Source of the DNA: CBDFJH01 sp965198095 | GTDB lineage: Bacteria; Latescibacterota; UBA2968; GCA-2709665 | Direction of reading: 5' to 3' | Assembly: GCA_965198095.1 (NCBI GenBank) | Contig: OZ240239.1 | Location: forward strand, 2,604,001-2,668,000 | DNA: 64,000 bases | Shown: positions 33,314 to 42,176 of the stretch, in pieces | Layout of the letters: the number at the start of each line of letters is the position of its first letter | Position numbering within the stretch: position 1 is the first letter of the stretch | The notes under the pieces: model-generated | Database searches by the model: none | Seen by the model: the letters and a program-made list of their open reading frames with translations, nothing else | Told to the model about the DNA's origin: nothing | Position numbers and translations under genes: made by a program

Positions 33314-34057
33314 ATGGCCGGGAACGGGGCTGCGATCGTCTTTGACGATGTCTACAAGAAGTTCGACAACAAGGAGGTGCTGAGGGGTTTGGATCTCAAG
33401 ATCGAGTGGGGGGGGGTCACCACGATACTGGGTCCAAGCGGTTGTGGGAAGAGCGTCACGCTGAAGCACGTGATAGGGATTCTGAAGGCTGAGCGGGGAC
33501 GTGTAGAAGTGGCTGGATACGATATGAACGTCATCGAAGAGCGCGAACTGCTCGATCTGCGGAAGCGCATCGGCGTGCTTTTCCAATCTTCGGCCCTTTT
33601 CGACTCCCTGTCCGTCAAGGAGAACGTGGCCTTCGGGCTCAGGATGCACAGAGAGATGGATGAAAAGGAGATATCGGAGCGGGTCCGGGTCTGCCTGAAG
33701 GAGGTCGAGTTGGAGGGTGCCGAGGAGATGATGCCGGTGGACCTGTCAGGGGGGATGCGAAAGCGTGCCGCCCTGGCCCGGGCAATCGCGCTCTCCCCGG
33801 ATTTCGTGTTGTACGATGAGCCGACAACCGGGCTGGACCCAAGGACCGTCAACGTGGTTGCCGAATTGATTGTCAAGCTTCAAAGTGACTTGGACATTAC
33901 CTCTGTAGTGGTGACCCACGACCTCGACGTGGCAAACCGAATCTCCGACCATATTGCGCTGCTCTATGAAGGCAGGGTTGCTGCGGCGGGGTCTCCCGAG
34001 GAGCTCGAAAAAGGAGAAAACGAGATCTATGAGTTTTTTGTGTCTGGCCAACTATAG
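33314..34057 (+). CDS. mlaF: MlaF-type ABC transporter ATP-binding protein
   Basis: 247 residues from ATG 33314, preceded by GGAGGA at 33305-33310. Walker A is GPSGCGKS, Q-loop FQSSALFDSLSVKENV, signature LSGGMRKRAALARAIALSP, Walker B FVLYDEPTTGLDP and H-loop VVVTHD. LSGGMRKR and FDSLSVKENV are typical of Mla/Ttg2A ATPases. It powers lipid transport with MlaE. Spacing of 25 bases from mlaE and 12 bases to mlaD supports one operon. Confidence 0.95.
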   Translation: MAGNGAAIVFDDVYKKFDNKEVLRGLDLKIEWGGVTTILGPSGCGKSVTLKHVIGILKAERGRVEVAGYDMNVIEERELLDLRKRIGVLFQSSALFDSLSVKENVAFGLRMHREMDEKEISERVRVCLKEVELEGAEEMMPVDLSGGMRKRAALARAIALSPDFVLYDEPTTGLDPRTVNVVAELIVKLQSDLDITSVVVTHDLDVANRISDHIALLYEGRVAAAGSPEELEKGENEIYEFFVSGQL

Positions 34058-34069
34058 AAGAGGTCGAAC

Positions 34070-34984
34070 ATGAATCGAAGTGGGCGGGAAGTCGTCCTCG
34101 GAGCGATCGTTTTTGTCGCGGTCGCCATCGTCGTCGTCGGGTCCATGTGGCTTTCTGAGCGGTTTGCCGGAGCAGCGGGCGGCTATCGGCTCGTTGCCAC
34201 ATTTGATTCCGTATCGGGGCTAAACCGAGGTGCCCCAGTCACCATTCGTGGCGCAAAAGTGGGCAAGGTATTGAGGATTGACATCGACGAAGGGCAACCG
34301 AGAGTCACGATCGGCTTCGAGCAGCATCGCGATCTTCCCCGAGACTCGAAGGTGATCATGAAAAGCCTGGGCGTGCTCGGAGAACAGATGATTGAGATCC
34401 AGATTGGCACCGATGTCGACGTGCTGCCCGACGGCGCCTTCGTCAAAGGTGTCTCGTCGACCGGATTGGAGGAGCTTTCCGAACAGGCCGCCGACATGGC
34501 GCGGGATCTGAAGCGCGCCGTGGATCACGTGGCCAGCGAGGAGAACCTTTCGCGCGTCGAGAGTGTGCTGAGTCAGATGGACGACGCGACCCTGAGCCTC
34601 AAGATGACGCTCGATGAGAGCCGGGAGAGCATTTCCGAGGTCCTCGACAGTTTGGCCATGGCTTCGGGGCAGGCGAACGGAGTACTGTCCGACAGCAGGG
34701 ATGGGATTCGTCAGTCTGCGGAAAACCTGCGCAAGGCCACAGAGAGCCTGATCGAGGCTTCAGAGAATCTCCAGGGCGCGTCCGTGTCGATGCGGGAGAT
34801 GTTCGACAATCTGAATGTGGTCACGCAACGACTTCGCAATGGCGAAGGCACGTTGGGCCGGCTGCTCGAAGATGATCAGGTCTACGAAGGACTGGAAGGG
34901 ACGCTGACGTCTGTCGATAGCCTCATCGAGAACATCACGAGAGATCCGTCGAAATATCTCAACTTCAGGTTCAGCATATTCTGA
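34070..34984 (+). CDS. mlaD: MlaD-type MCE-domain lipid-binding protein
   Basis: 304 residues. One N-terminal membrane helix (VLGAIVFVAVAIVVVGSMWL) is followed by the MCE domain: RLVATFDSVSGLNRGAPVTI, RGAKVGKVLRIDID and LGVLGEQMIEIQIG. The C-terminal half is a long helical coiled-coil-like stretch (DESRESISEVLDSLAMASGQ and onward). It forms the periplasmic ring or tunnel that passes lipids. NGEGTLGRLLEDDQVYEGLE is a common tail in this family. MlaA, MlaB and MlaC genes are not in the window. Confidence 0.94.
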   Translation: MNRSGREVVLGAIVFVAVAIVVVGSMWLSERFAGAAGGYRLVATFDSVSGLNRGAPVTIRGAKVGKVLRIDIDEGQPRVTIGFEQHRDLPRDSKVIMKSLGVLGEQMIEIQIGTDVDVLPDGAFVKGVSSTGLEELSEQAADMARDLKRAVDHVASEENLSRVESVLSQMDDATLSLKMTLDESRESISEVLDSLAMASGQANGVLSDSRDGIRQSAENLRKATESLIEASENLQGASVSMREMFDNLNVVTQRLRNGEGTLGRLLEDDQVYEGLEGTLTSVDSLIENITRDPSKYLNFRFSIF

Positions 34985-35002
34985 GCGACGTCGGGGTCTG
35001 TC

Positions 35003-35899
35003 ATGCGAACGGTCCACCACTTCCTATACGCGACAATCCTTTTTTCCTGGACCTTTTCCGCGCACGCGGGCGATTTGGGGTGGTATCGTTGGGAAGGGGA
35101 TGAAAGGATCCAGTTCGGCGGATTCGTGTATGGAATGAATGCCATCCAGATCATCGATTCTGACGAGGGGGCCGACCGGCGCGTTGTATACGGAGACCGT
35201 TTTGGAAGCGTGCGTGTGCTGCGGCTCAAGAAAGAGGGCTTCCGGGAAGAGTGGGTCAGCGATCCGCTCAGATCGGCGATCGCTCAGGTGTTCGTGGAAG
35301 ACATCGATCGAGATGGCAAGCTCGAGATTATGGCCTACACGGAGGTTGGAGACATCGCCATCTACAAGGCCGATGACTACAAGGTCGTGTGGCAGATCGA
35401 ACGGGACGAATACGACGGGATCTCTTCCATGCTGGTCGAAAACGTCGACGAGGACCCGCAGTTGGAACTCGTTTTTTCCGCGTCGAAAGTCGTGGACGTA
35501 GAAAACTTCCAGACCCCCGGAGCGGGCACCCGGGAACAACAGGAGCGCGCGCGCGAGATCGCCGCCTCCCGATTGTTCATCTTTGACTGTCTGAATCTAT
35601 TCGTGGAATGGGAGAGCGAGCTGGGCCTGTTTGCGCAGAGGATGGTCACAGGGGACCTCGATGCGGACGGGAACCTTGAACTGGCTTTGAATACGGGGTT
35701 TGTCGTCGACCTGAACTACCGAAGCGTCGAATGGAGCTTTCCTGAGGGATTTGGCCTGGAAATAGGCTATGCAGACATAGATGGAGACGGCATTCCGGAA
35801 TTGATCGGTGAGTCTCAAAGCCCCGTGCCGCCCAGACGATTCCTCAGATTCTTCGATGTGGACCTGCAGGCAGAGAATTTCCTCTTCTCGAGAAGATAG
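35003..35899 (+). CDS. Secreted FG-GAP/VCBS-repeat protein
   Basis: 298 residues with a signal peptide (HFLYATILFSWTFSAHA). It has at least four calcium-type propeller loops: VEDIDRDGKLEIMAYTE, VENVDEDPQLELVFSAS, TGDLDADGNLELALNTG and YADIDGDGIPELIGES. These are FG-GAP-like blades of a beta-propeller. It is placed between mlaD and a permease gene, with 18 and 5 base gaps, so it is part of that operon. A periplasmic or surface scaffold is likely; its link with lipid transport is inference from position. Confidence 0.82.
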   Translation: MRTVHHFLYATILFSWTFSAHAGDLGWYRWEGDERIQFGGFVYGMNAIQIIDSDEGADRRVVYGDRFGSVRVLRLKKEGFREEWVSDPLRSAIAQVFVEDIDRDGKLEIMAYTEVGDIAIYKADDYKVVWQIERDEYDGISSMLVENVDEDPQLELVFSASKVVDVENFQTPGAGTREQQERAREIAASRLFIFDCLNLFVEWESELGLFAQRMVTGDLDADGNLELALNTGFVVDLNYRSVEWSFPEGFGLEIGYADIDGDGIPELIGESQSPVPPRRFLRFFDVDLQAENFLFSRR

Positions 35900-35904
35900 A
35901 AGAT

Positions 35905-37161
35905 ATGGTGTCCCCGGCTGAAGAGGGCAAACCCGAGACCGAAGCCCCGGGCCTTTCCCGGCAGAGTCCGAAGACGGATCGGTTCCTTTTTCGGCTGATC
36001 ATCCTCGCTTTCCTCGCTGTCTTCCTCTACGTCTTGAAGGAGGAGCTGTCACCCCTGCTGATTGGGGTGACGTTGTTTTTTCTGCTCTTTCTCGCTCGAA
36101 AAGGCACCGGTTTTGAACAGGGAGTTGGAATCCTCGTCGGTCTGCTCTTCGCCGTCTGGTTTTTGTCCGAGGTTTCGGGGCTGCTCTGGCCGTTTGTCAT
36201 CTCATTCGTCATCGCCTACCTCCTCGCGCCACTCGTACAGATCATGGAGAGGCGGATTTCGCGGATCCTGTCTCTTTGTGTCATCGGGTTGCTCGTGCTG
36301 GGCACTTTGTCGGGCATAGGGGTTATCCTCATTCCGAGAGTGACCGGCGAAGTTCGAGAGTTGGTCCAACATCTGCCCGCCTACGGGCGAGCGATCGGTC
36401 GTCTTTATGACAGGGTCGTGTTGTTGATCGAGTCCTATGGCGTGGGCTTGTCGGCGGGCGAAATCCAGCAATGGTTCATCGAGAAACTGCCTGAGGTGGG
36501 CAGGGTCTTTGCGGACAATACGACCGAGGCGCTCAAGGGGCTGACTTCCGGCGTCGCGGCGCTGCTGAATCTGCTGATGATCCCTTTCGTGACCTTTTAC
36601 GTTCTGAAAGACTATGAGAAGATCAAAGCCGTTTTGCGGGGTCTGCTGCCGAGACGCTATTCCGGCAAGATCGTTTCGATGATCGGTAGCGTGGACCTCG
36701 TCCTCGGACAGTATGTGCGCGGCCAAATCCTGGTCTGCGGCTCTATTGCCCTGATGACCTGCGTCGGGCTGGCGATCTCGGAGATTCGATATGCGGTGAC
36801 GCTCGGGCTCATGGCGGGTGTCATGAACCTGGTGCCGTATGTCGGGTTGGCCGTTTCCCTGGGCGTGACCTCGATGGTCGCTCTGCTGGGGGAGGAGCCG
36901 TTGACGGCCCTCCTGAAGGTGATCTTCGTTTTTGTCATCGTTCAGGCGATTGAAGGCAATTTTCTGTCGCCCCGCGTGTTGGGAAGGCGGGTGGGTCTGC
37001 ATCCGGCATGGGTCATGTTTGCGCTCGTCGTTTCTGCCCACTTCTGGGGCGTTCTGGGCATGGTGATCGCGATCCCGGTCGCTGCCGTCGTCAACATTCT
37101 GGTGACGGTAGCGGCAGGTTCCTACTACAAGTCGCGTTATTATGGCACTGCGGCGGACTGA
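35905..37161 (+). CDS. AI-2E family transporter (PerM-like permease)
   Basis: 418 residues. Family blocks are LWPFVISFVIAYLLAPLVQI, IPFVTFYVLKDYEKIKAV, SVDLVLGQYVRGQILVC, LMAGVMNLVPYVGLAVSLGV and GNFLSPRVLGRRVGLHPAWV. Eight or so hydrophobic segments are visible. These proteins export small molecules or ions; some move AI-2 or act as Na+/H+ antiporters. It ends the Mla run. A decayed copy of residues about 193-339 is found 2.4 kb downstream (38915-39354). A G+C-rich inverted sequence with TTTTT (37194-37230) may terminate transcription. Confidence 0.93.
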   Translation: MVSPAEEGKPETEAPGLSRQSPKTDRFLFRLIILAFLAVFLYVLKEELSPLLIGVTLFFLLFLARKGTGFEQGVGILVGLLFAVWFLSEVSGLLWPFVISFVIAYLLAPLVQIMERRISRILSLCVIGLLVLGTLSGIGVILIPRVTGEVRELVQHLPAYGRAIGRLYDRVVLLIESYGVGLSAGEIQQWFIEKLPEVGRVFADNTTEALKGLTSGVAALLNLLMIPFVTFYVLKDYEKIKAVLRGLLPRRYSGKIVSMIGSVDLVLGQYVRGQILVCGSIALMTCVGLAISEIRYAVTLGLMAGVMNLVPYVGLAVSLGVTSMVALLGEEPLTALLKVIFVFVIVQAIEGNFLSPRVLGRRVGLHPAWVMFALVVSAHFWGVLGMVIAIPVAAVVNILVTVAAGSYYKSRYYGTAAD

Positions 37162-37359
37162 TGATTTCACTGACTCGCAGAGTCGGATTCCAGTCAGCCA
37201 GGGGGAGACCTCCGCCGGCTTTTTCGTTGGAGGCCGGGCAGGAGACGGATTGTGACCCTGATGCTGGCCACGCCTTGACGGCCCGGCGCGAAATGATTAG
37301 ATTGAGGGTTCGGCGGCGGTTCGATCTGTGGATTCCACCGCCTCAATAGGATCTGTGGT

Positions 37360-37436
37360 CGGGGCGTGGCGCAGTCAGGTAGCGCACTTTCTTGGGGTGG
37401 AAGTGGTCGCTGGTTCAAATCCAGTCGCCCCGACCA
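37360..37436 (+). tRNA. tRNA-Pro (anticodon GGG), CCA encoded
   Basis: Acceptor CGGGGCG/CGCCCCG, D-arm GCGCAGTCAGGTAGCGC, anticodon loop TTGGGGT with anticodon GGG, T-arm CTGGTTCAAATCCAG, discriminator A and CCA. Its 3' flank (ATTAAAACAAAGGGTTGCGGA) resembles the flank of the second tRNA-Pro at 44531-44607. Confidence 0.96.
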
Positions 37437-37572
37437 TTAAAACAAAGGGTTGCGGAGATCATCCGTGACCCTTTTCGCACGGTGGTGAGATTGAGGCCAA
37501 GACCGCAGCGTGAGGTTCCGTTGCTCAACTGGAAAAGGTCGAGAAGGCGATATCGCCGTGTGAACGGAGGTA

Positions 37573-38880
37573 GTGAAACGCGTGGAGACCTCTGCCGCAT
37601 TCGTGCATTGGCGCGTTTTGAGTGAGGAACCTGAACGGGTGCTGGACGATCTGGCGCGCTATACGGAGATCAACACGTTGCTGTTGAGCAACGTATTGAT
37701 CCCGGACTTTTTGGATCCAAACCCAAGATCCACGCCATTGTTGCTTCCGGACGCGGACGGGTTTGACGGGTTGCCCGTAACCGCAGCTCCGGACGCGTTT
37801 GAAACCGTCGTCCGGTTTGCGGAGCTGGCCGAATCGAAAGGATTCCGGACCGTCTGTCACACGATGCCCAGCATGGCGTTCACTCGAGACCTTGCCGAGT
37901 TCGACACCGTGACAGTGCAGGGAAAAAGGTCGGATGATTCAAAGAAGACGGGAATGATTTGGGGCTGTCCAAACAACCCGATGACGATCCAGTACGGAGA
38001 GGAACTGGCGGGACGCTCGGCCCAATTTTGGTCCTTTGCCGATATGCTGGAGCTGAATCACGTGGAATTTCGTTTGTGGCCTCGTGGGGGGGTGGATGAG
38101 CTGATGGTCTGTTTTTGCGACCACTGCAGGAAGCGGGCAGAGGACACGGGACTCGATTTTGAGGGGATGAAGCGGGCGGCGACTTCGTTCTGCGAAGCGT
38201 TCATCTCGGGTCGACTCCTCCCGGATCGAACGACGTCTTTCCGGGGTCTGATGGATTCACTGAAAGAAACACCGCTCTTGACCGCGTGGAGCCGTTTCCG
38301 GATGACCTCGATGTCTGATTTCATCCGGCGGGTGACGACCGCGGCACGAACGTCAGCAGAGAAGTCCAATCCCAACTTGAAGATCGGGATGGATTTCTTC
38401 CTGCCTTCGGCCGCAAACCTCGTCGGGACGGACTTTGTTTCCTTGTATCCCTTGTTCGACTGGGTTTCTCCCAAGTTTCCGGATTACGTTCCGGGCACGA
38501 TCTTGCCGTTCATATCGGACGAACTGGCATCGAACAGTGGAGACAGAACCTCTGCTGCGTTTATGAGGGCCCTCCGGACTGTCCTGGGCCTGGGCGAGGG
38601 CCCGGCCGGCTACGAACCGATCCAGCCGCCCGTCGAGGATCTGCGCTATTCGAACGCGTTCGATCCAAGCATCATCCAAAGGCAATCGGTCTACCTTGAA
38701 GCGCTGTTCGGGAAGGTGAAGATCTACCCGTGGATCTGGATTTACAACCGGGATCTCGATCTGTTCAGACGGAAAGTGGAGGCCGTGAAGGCGTGTGGGT
38801 TTGACGGCTATTTCGTGTGGAGCTGGGAGGCGGATCTCTCCGCCGAGCGACTGAAGATGTCAGCGGGATGCTTCCAATAG
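37573..38880 (+). CDS. Putative glycoside-hydrolase-like TIM-barrel protein, function unknown
   Basis: 435 residues, GTG start with GGAGG at 37565-37569. Repeating strand-helix units (INTLLLSNVLIPDF, ESKGFRTVCHTMP, VKACGFDGYFVWSWEADL) suggest a (beta/alpha)8 barrel. A Cys/His cluster CFCDHCRKRAEDTGLDFEG resembles that found in several glycosidase-like families of Planctomycetota and related groups. Acid residues at barrel ends (ELNHVEFRLWPRGGVDEL, FVWSWEAD) could be catalytic. No signal peptide. I cannot assign a substrate. A partial copy of its first 36 codons lies at 39351-39518 with the start codon changed to GCG. Confidence 0.65.
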   Translation: MKRVETSAAFVHWRVLSEEPERVLDDLARYTEINTLLLSNVLIPDFLDPNPRSTPLLLPDADGFDGLPVTAAPDAFETVVRFAELAESKGFRTVCHTMPSMAFTRDLAEFDTVTVQGKRSDDSKKTGMIWGCPNNPMTIQYGEELAGRSAQFWSFADMLELNHVEFRLWPRGGVDELMVCFCDHCRKRAEDTGLDFEGMKRAATSFCEAFISGRLLPDRTTSFRGLMDSLKETPLLTAWSRFRMTSMSDFIRRVTTAARTSAEKSNPNLKIGMDFFLPSAANLVGTDFVSLYPLFDWVSPKFPDYVPGTILPFISDELASNSGDRTSAAFMRALRTVLGLGEGPAGYEPIQPPVEDLRYSNAFDPSIIQRQSVYLEALFGKVKIYPWIWIYNRDLDLFRRKVEAVKACGFDGYFVWSWEADLSAERLKMSAGCFQ

Positions 38881-38914
38881 GGGTGGGGCAGGCGGCACGC
38901 CGGGGCTCCGTCGC

Positions 38915-39518
38915 GAGAAGCTGCCCGAGGTGGGCAGGGTCTTCGCGCACAATACGACCGAGGCGCTCAAGGGGCTGACTTCCGGCGTCGCCGCGCTGCT
39001 GAATCTGCTGATGATCCCTTTCGTGACCTTTTACGTTCTGAAAGATTATGAGAAGATCAAAGCCGTTTTGCGGCGACTGCTGCCGAGACGCCATTCCGGC
39101 AAGGTCGTTTCGATGGTCGGCAGCGTGGACCTCGTCCTCGGACAGTATGTGCGCGGGCAAGTCCTGGTCTGCAGCTCTGTTGCCCTGATGACCTGCGTCG
39201 GGCTGACGATCTCAGGGGTTCGGTACGCGGTGACACTCGGGCTCATGGCGGGCGTCATGAACCTGGTGCCGTATGTCGGGTTGGCCGTTTCCCTGGGCGT
39301 GGCCGCGCTGGTCGCTCTGCTGGGGGAAGATCCGCTGACGGCCCTCCTGAAGGTTCCGTTGCCCAGCCGGAAAAGGTCGATAAAGGCGACGTCGCCGTGT
39401 GAACAGAGGTGGCGAAACGCGTGGAGACCTCTGCCGTATTCATGCATTGGCGCGTTTTGAGTGAGGAACCCGAACGGGTGCTGGACGACTTGGCGCGCTA
39501 TACGGAGATCAACACGTT
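38915..39518 (+). pseudogene. Decayed segmental duplication of the AI-2E transporter and start of the TIM-barrel gene
   Basis: 38915-39354 aligns without gaps to 36481-36920 (offset 2434) inside the AI-2E gene. 39351-39518 aligns to 37513-37679 upstream of and inside the TIM-barrel gene, with one inserted base. The two pieces meet at the shared bases AGGT, so about 596 bases including tRNA-Pro were lost between them by microhomology deletion. The longest frame (38930-39460) ends in unrelated residues and lacks the N- and C-terminal parts of the transporter. The copied start codon of the TIM-barrel gene is GCG. Not a functional gene. Confidence 0.9.
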
Positions 39519-39680
39519 ATGCAATCTGAAAGCTTATTTTCCAAGTAGATACACTATTCAATGACCAAGTTCGGAAACCGCGACCGTTACACGCCAAGTG
39601 GCCAAAGTAAGACCTTACGAAGGCGATCTTGACACACACCACCGCAGGCACCTGACTCCATCACGAATAGGAAGGTGAAG

Positions 39681-41687
39681 ATGACTTCCCCAAAAGGCAC
39701 GATGTGTATTGCGGCCCTCGGGGCGCTGGCATTTGCGTGTCAGGCCGCGATGGGTTCCGATGCAGACGATGATCGCACAACCACGCATGCGATCACGGTG
39801 AATGCCAACGGCGATAACGCTACGGCCCTGTCCGACTTTGACGGCGACGGGACGGTTGGTTTTTCCGACTTTGTGATCTTTGCGGGCGTGTTCGGGTCGC
39901 GTCGGGGTGATGAGAAGTACGAAGCGAAGTATGATCTGAGTGGCGATGGTGAGATCGGGTTTTCGGACTTTGTGGTCTTTGCGCAGAACTTCGGCAAGAA
40001 GGTGCCTCCCCCTTTGGTCGTACGCCCGACCGGGGAATTGCAACCCTGGGATCTATCCACCATCGTGCCGATCGACTCGGTTCGGTCCATGCCCACGGGC
40101 ATGCCGGTGTTCATGCGGACCGAATTTGCCAATGGCGAGCTCGCCGATCTTGAAATGAGGTTCGTCCAGGTGGTCGATGATTTCTTGCCGCCCATGCCGG
40201 TCTACATGGTGGAAGCCTCCGATCCGGTTTTGATACAGCTCGGGGGGATTGCCAAGGGTATGAGCGGTTCCCCCATTTTCACGGAGCAGGGCACCTGGGG
40301 CGCCATCGCTTATGGATTTGAGTCCCAGGACAGCCCGCCGTACTACTTCTTTGCCACGCCCATCGAATGGGTCATCGGTTCTAAGGGAACGGTGCCGTTG
40401 GCCAAACGCGCGGCCACTTTGCAGGGGAGCCGTATCGTCCCCCTGGATATCCCCTTGCTGAGCACGGGATTCAATCGTATGTCGCCGCCTGAAGGGGGTT
40501 CGTCCCTCCTGAGCGAGGTGGTCGCCGCTGGTTTGACCCGGCAGCGTCAGCACAGCTTTGCGCCCGGCAGGCCGCTGGCGGTTGGTTTGCTGGTGGGTGA
40601 GCTTACCATTGGCGCTCTGGGGACCATATCCTACGTTGACGGCGATCGAATATATGGTTTTGGGCATGCCATGTCGGAAGCGGGTGCGGGTCCGGTGGAG
40701 CTTCCCATAATCGAAGCGCAGGTGCTCGGAGAAATCTCCAATTTGGAGGCGCCGTTCAAGTTCGTGACGCTGAACCCGACGGTGCGCGGCACGCTGACCG
40801 AAGACCGCTTGCCCGCGGTTCGCGGCGTGCTCGATGACGGACCGGAATTGGTACCGATCAGGAGCGTGTATACGTTTCCATCGGGGGGCGTCGTCGAGCT
40901 TGTGCAAAAGATGCCCACCATCGGTGTGGACCCATATACCTCGCTCGATCTCGTCGCCAGTGCTTCTTTTGTCCCTTTGTCCAGCCGGGTCGAAGATGAG
41001 CCGGACCACGGTATCCGCGTTACCACGGATATTTCCTTTGTCGGCGCCGATTCGACGCTCGCTCGTTCCCGGCTGTACGCCTCGCCCGAAGGACGGCTCG
41101 CCTCTCTGGTTCGGTATGCCTTTGACGACCTGTCCCGGGTACTCGCCCAACTTATGACGAGAGACGATTACGCCTTGCAGGTACGGGAGGCCGAGGTTCA
41201 TGTTGAAGTGATCCCCGAGCCTCGTTTTGCCAAGTTGGTGGATGTTGCTGCGGATACCGTCATCAGTCCCGGGGACACGCTGGCCGTTACTGCCTCGCTG
41301 CGCGTTGGCCGGCGGAGTGACCGGGAAATCGAGCTGGCACTCAGCGTACCGGATACGTTTCCCGCGGGTGTCTACCAGCTCGAAGCAGGTTCCGTTGCGA
41401 CATTGGGGGATGACTCCGGCGGAGCAGGTGGACCCGGACGCTTTGGCCCCCCTGGTGGTTTCGGGGGCGAAGAGACGATTGATGATGCTTTCGCACGGCT
41501 GAATGAAGCGGACGAGAATGTCCTGCTGAAGGCCCGGTTGAGGTATGTCATGCCGCTCGAACCGGGTCGGGGAGGCGGGTTTTCCCCTCGGGGACAGGGC
41601 CCCGAGGCGACTGTTTCCACGCAGGAAGATATCGATCTGCTTATCGAAGGCTTCAAGAGCCTTCAGATAAAGGTGGGGGGGGATTGA
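39681..41687 (+). CDS. Exported S55 (SpoIVB-type) serine peptidase with dockerin-like repeats
   Basis: About 668 residues from ATG 39681, with GGAAGGTG just upstream. A signal peptide (CIAALGALAFACQAAMG) is followed by two EF-hand-like loops, DFDGDGTVGFSDFVIFAGVF and DLSGDGEIGFSDFVVFAQNF. The peptidase core contains GIAKGMSGSPIFTEQGTWGA (Ser near residue 195) and ISYVDGDRIYGFGHAM, which fits the S55 pattern of SpoIVB, a Ser-His-Asp peptidase. The C-terminal part has a glycine-rich linker (SGGAGGPGRFGPPGGFGG). In Bacillus SpoIVB starts a signalling cascade by cutting SpoIVFA; here it is exported and carries a calcium tag, so its target is likely extracytoplasmic. The same tag is on the metallopeptidase at 11.1 kb. 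Confidence 0.85.
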   Translation: MTSPKGTMCIAALGALAFACQAAMGSDADDDRTTTHAITVNANGDNATALSDFDGDGTVGFSDFVIFAGVFGSRRGDEKYEAKYDLSGDGEIGFSDFVVFAQNFGKKVPPPLVVRPTGELQPWDLSTIVPIDSVRSMPTGMPVFMRTEFANGELADLEMRFVQVVDDFLPPMPVYMVEASDPVLIQLGGIAKGMSGSPIFTEQGTWGAIAYGFESQDSPPYYFFATPIEWVIGSKGTVPLAKRAATLQGSRIVPLDIPLLSTGFNRMSPPEGGSSLLSEVVAAGLTRQRQHSFAPGRPLAVGLLVGELTIGALGTISYVDGDRIYGFGHAMSEAGAGPVELPIIEAQVLGEISNLEAPFKFVTLNPTVRGTLTEDRLPAVRGVLDDGPELVPIRSVYTFPSGGVVELVQKMPTIGVDPYTSLDLVASASFVPLSSRVEDEPDHGIRVTTDISFVGADSTLARSRLYASPEGRLASLVRYAFDDLSRVLAQLMTRDDYALQVREAEVHVEVIPEPRFAKLVDVAADTVISPGDTLAVTASLRVGRRSDREIELALSVPDTFPAGVYQLEAGSVATLGDDSGGAGGPGRFGPPGGFGGEETIDDAFARLNEADENVLLKARLRYVMPLEPGRGGGFSPRGQGPEATVSTQEDIDLLIEGFKSLQIKVGGD

Positions 41688-42176
41688 CCGGGCCGGCGCC
41701 GGGCGGAGTCCCGGTTGCAGACCCGCCGGTCACGGTCCACCGGTTCCTCAGCCCTTGACAGAACAAACGCATTCGACATAACTTGCCGTCAGCAACCGTT
41801 CCGCGTCCGGGGGACAGGGTTCAAGGATCGAGAGGTTCACACGTCCTCGGATTCTCTTCAGGATGAAAGCGCGGACAAAGAGCAATCACACGCAGACATT
41901 CATGAAGAGAACAAGAGATCTTGTCCAAGCAGCCGTTAACCGCAGAAAGTCGTGGGACCGGACTCGAAAGACTTGAGGCAGGTTGAGCAGCCCGGGCGAT
42001 TCACGGAAACATCTCAGCGTACATGGCTAACTGGCGTCTACGGGGATCCCGAGGACGAACCGGCCGTCGTCACGGCGGACACCCTCAAGGGTCGTCACTT
42101 TGCTGTATTTCTTCTTCCTACCGACTTCCGACTCTGTCAATTTGAATTGACAGTTGATGAGAAGGCCAGAGATGGA
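41688..42176. other. Intergenic region with a perfect palindrome
   Basis: About 490 bases upstream of the DedA-type gene. A frame from 41952 runs into that gene but its first 75 codons do not look like protein of this family. The palindrome at 42134-42153 is listed separately. Nothing else supported. Confidence 0.4.
42134..42153. promoter_or_regulatory. 20-base palindrome ahead of the DedA-type gene
   Basis: CTGTCAATT (42134-42142), TG, AATTGACAG (42145-42153). It is a perfect inverted repeat 23 bases before the preferred start codon, suited to an operator or a hairpin in the leader. TTGACA is part of the right arm, so it could overlap a -35 box. No trans-acting factor can be named. Confidence 0.5.

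Noticed and set aside
38930..39460. AI-2E transporter gene copy as a real gene
   Set aside because: Lacks both ends of the transporter and runs into unrelated residues; explained by the segmental duplication.
40053..41201. 382-codon open frame (minus) over the S55 peptidase
   Set aside because: Antisense shadow; the peptidase frame carries signal peptide and catalytic motifs.
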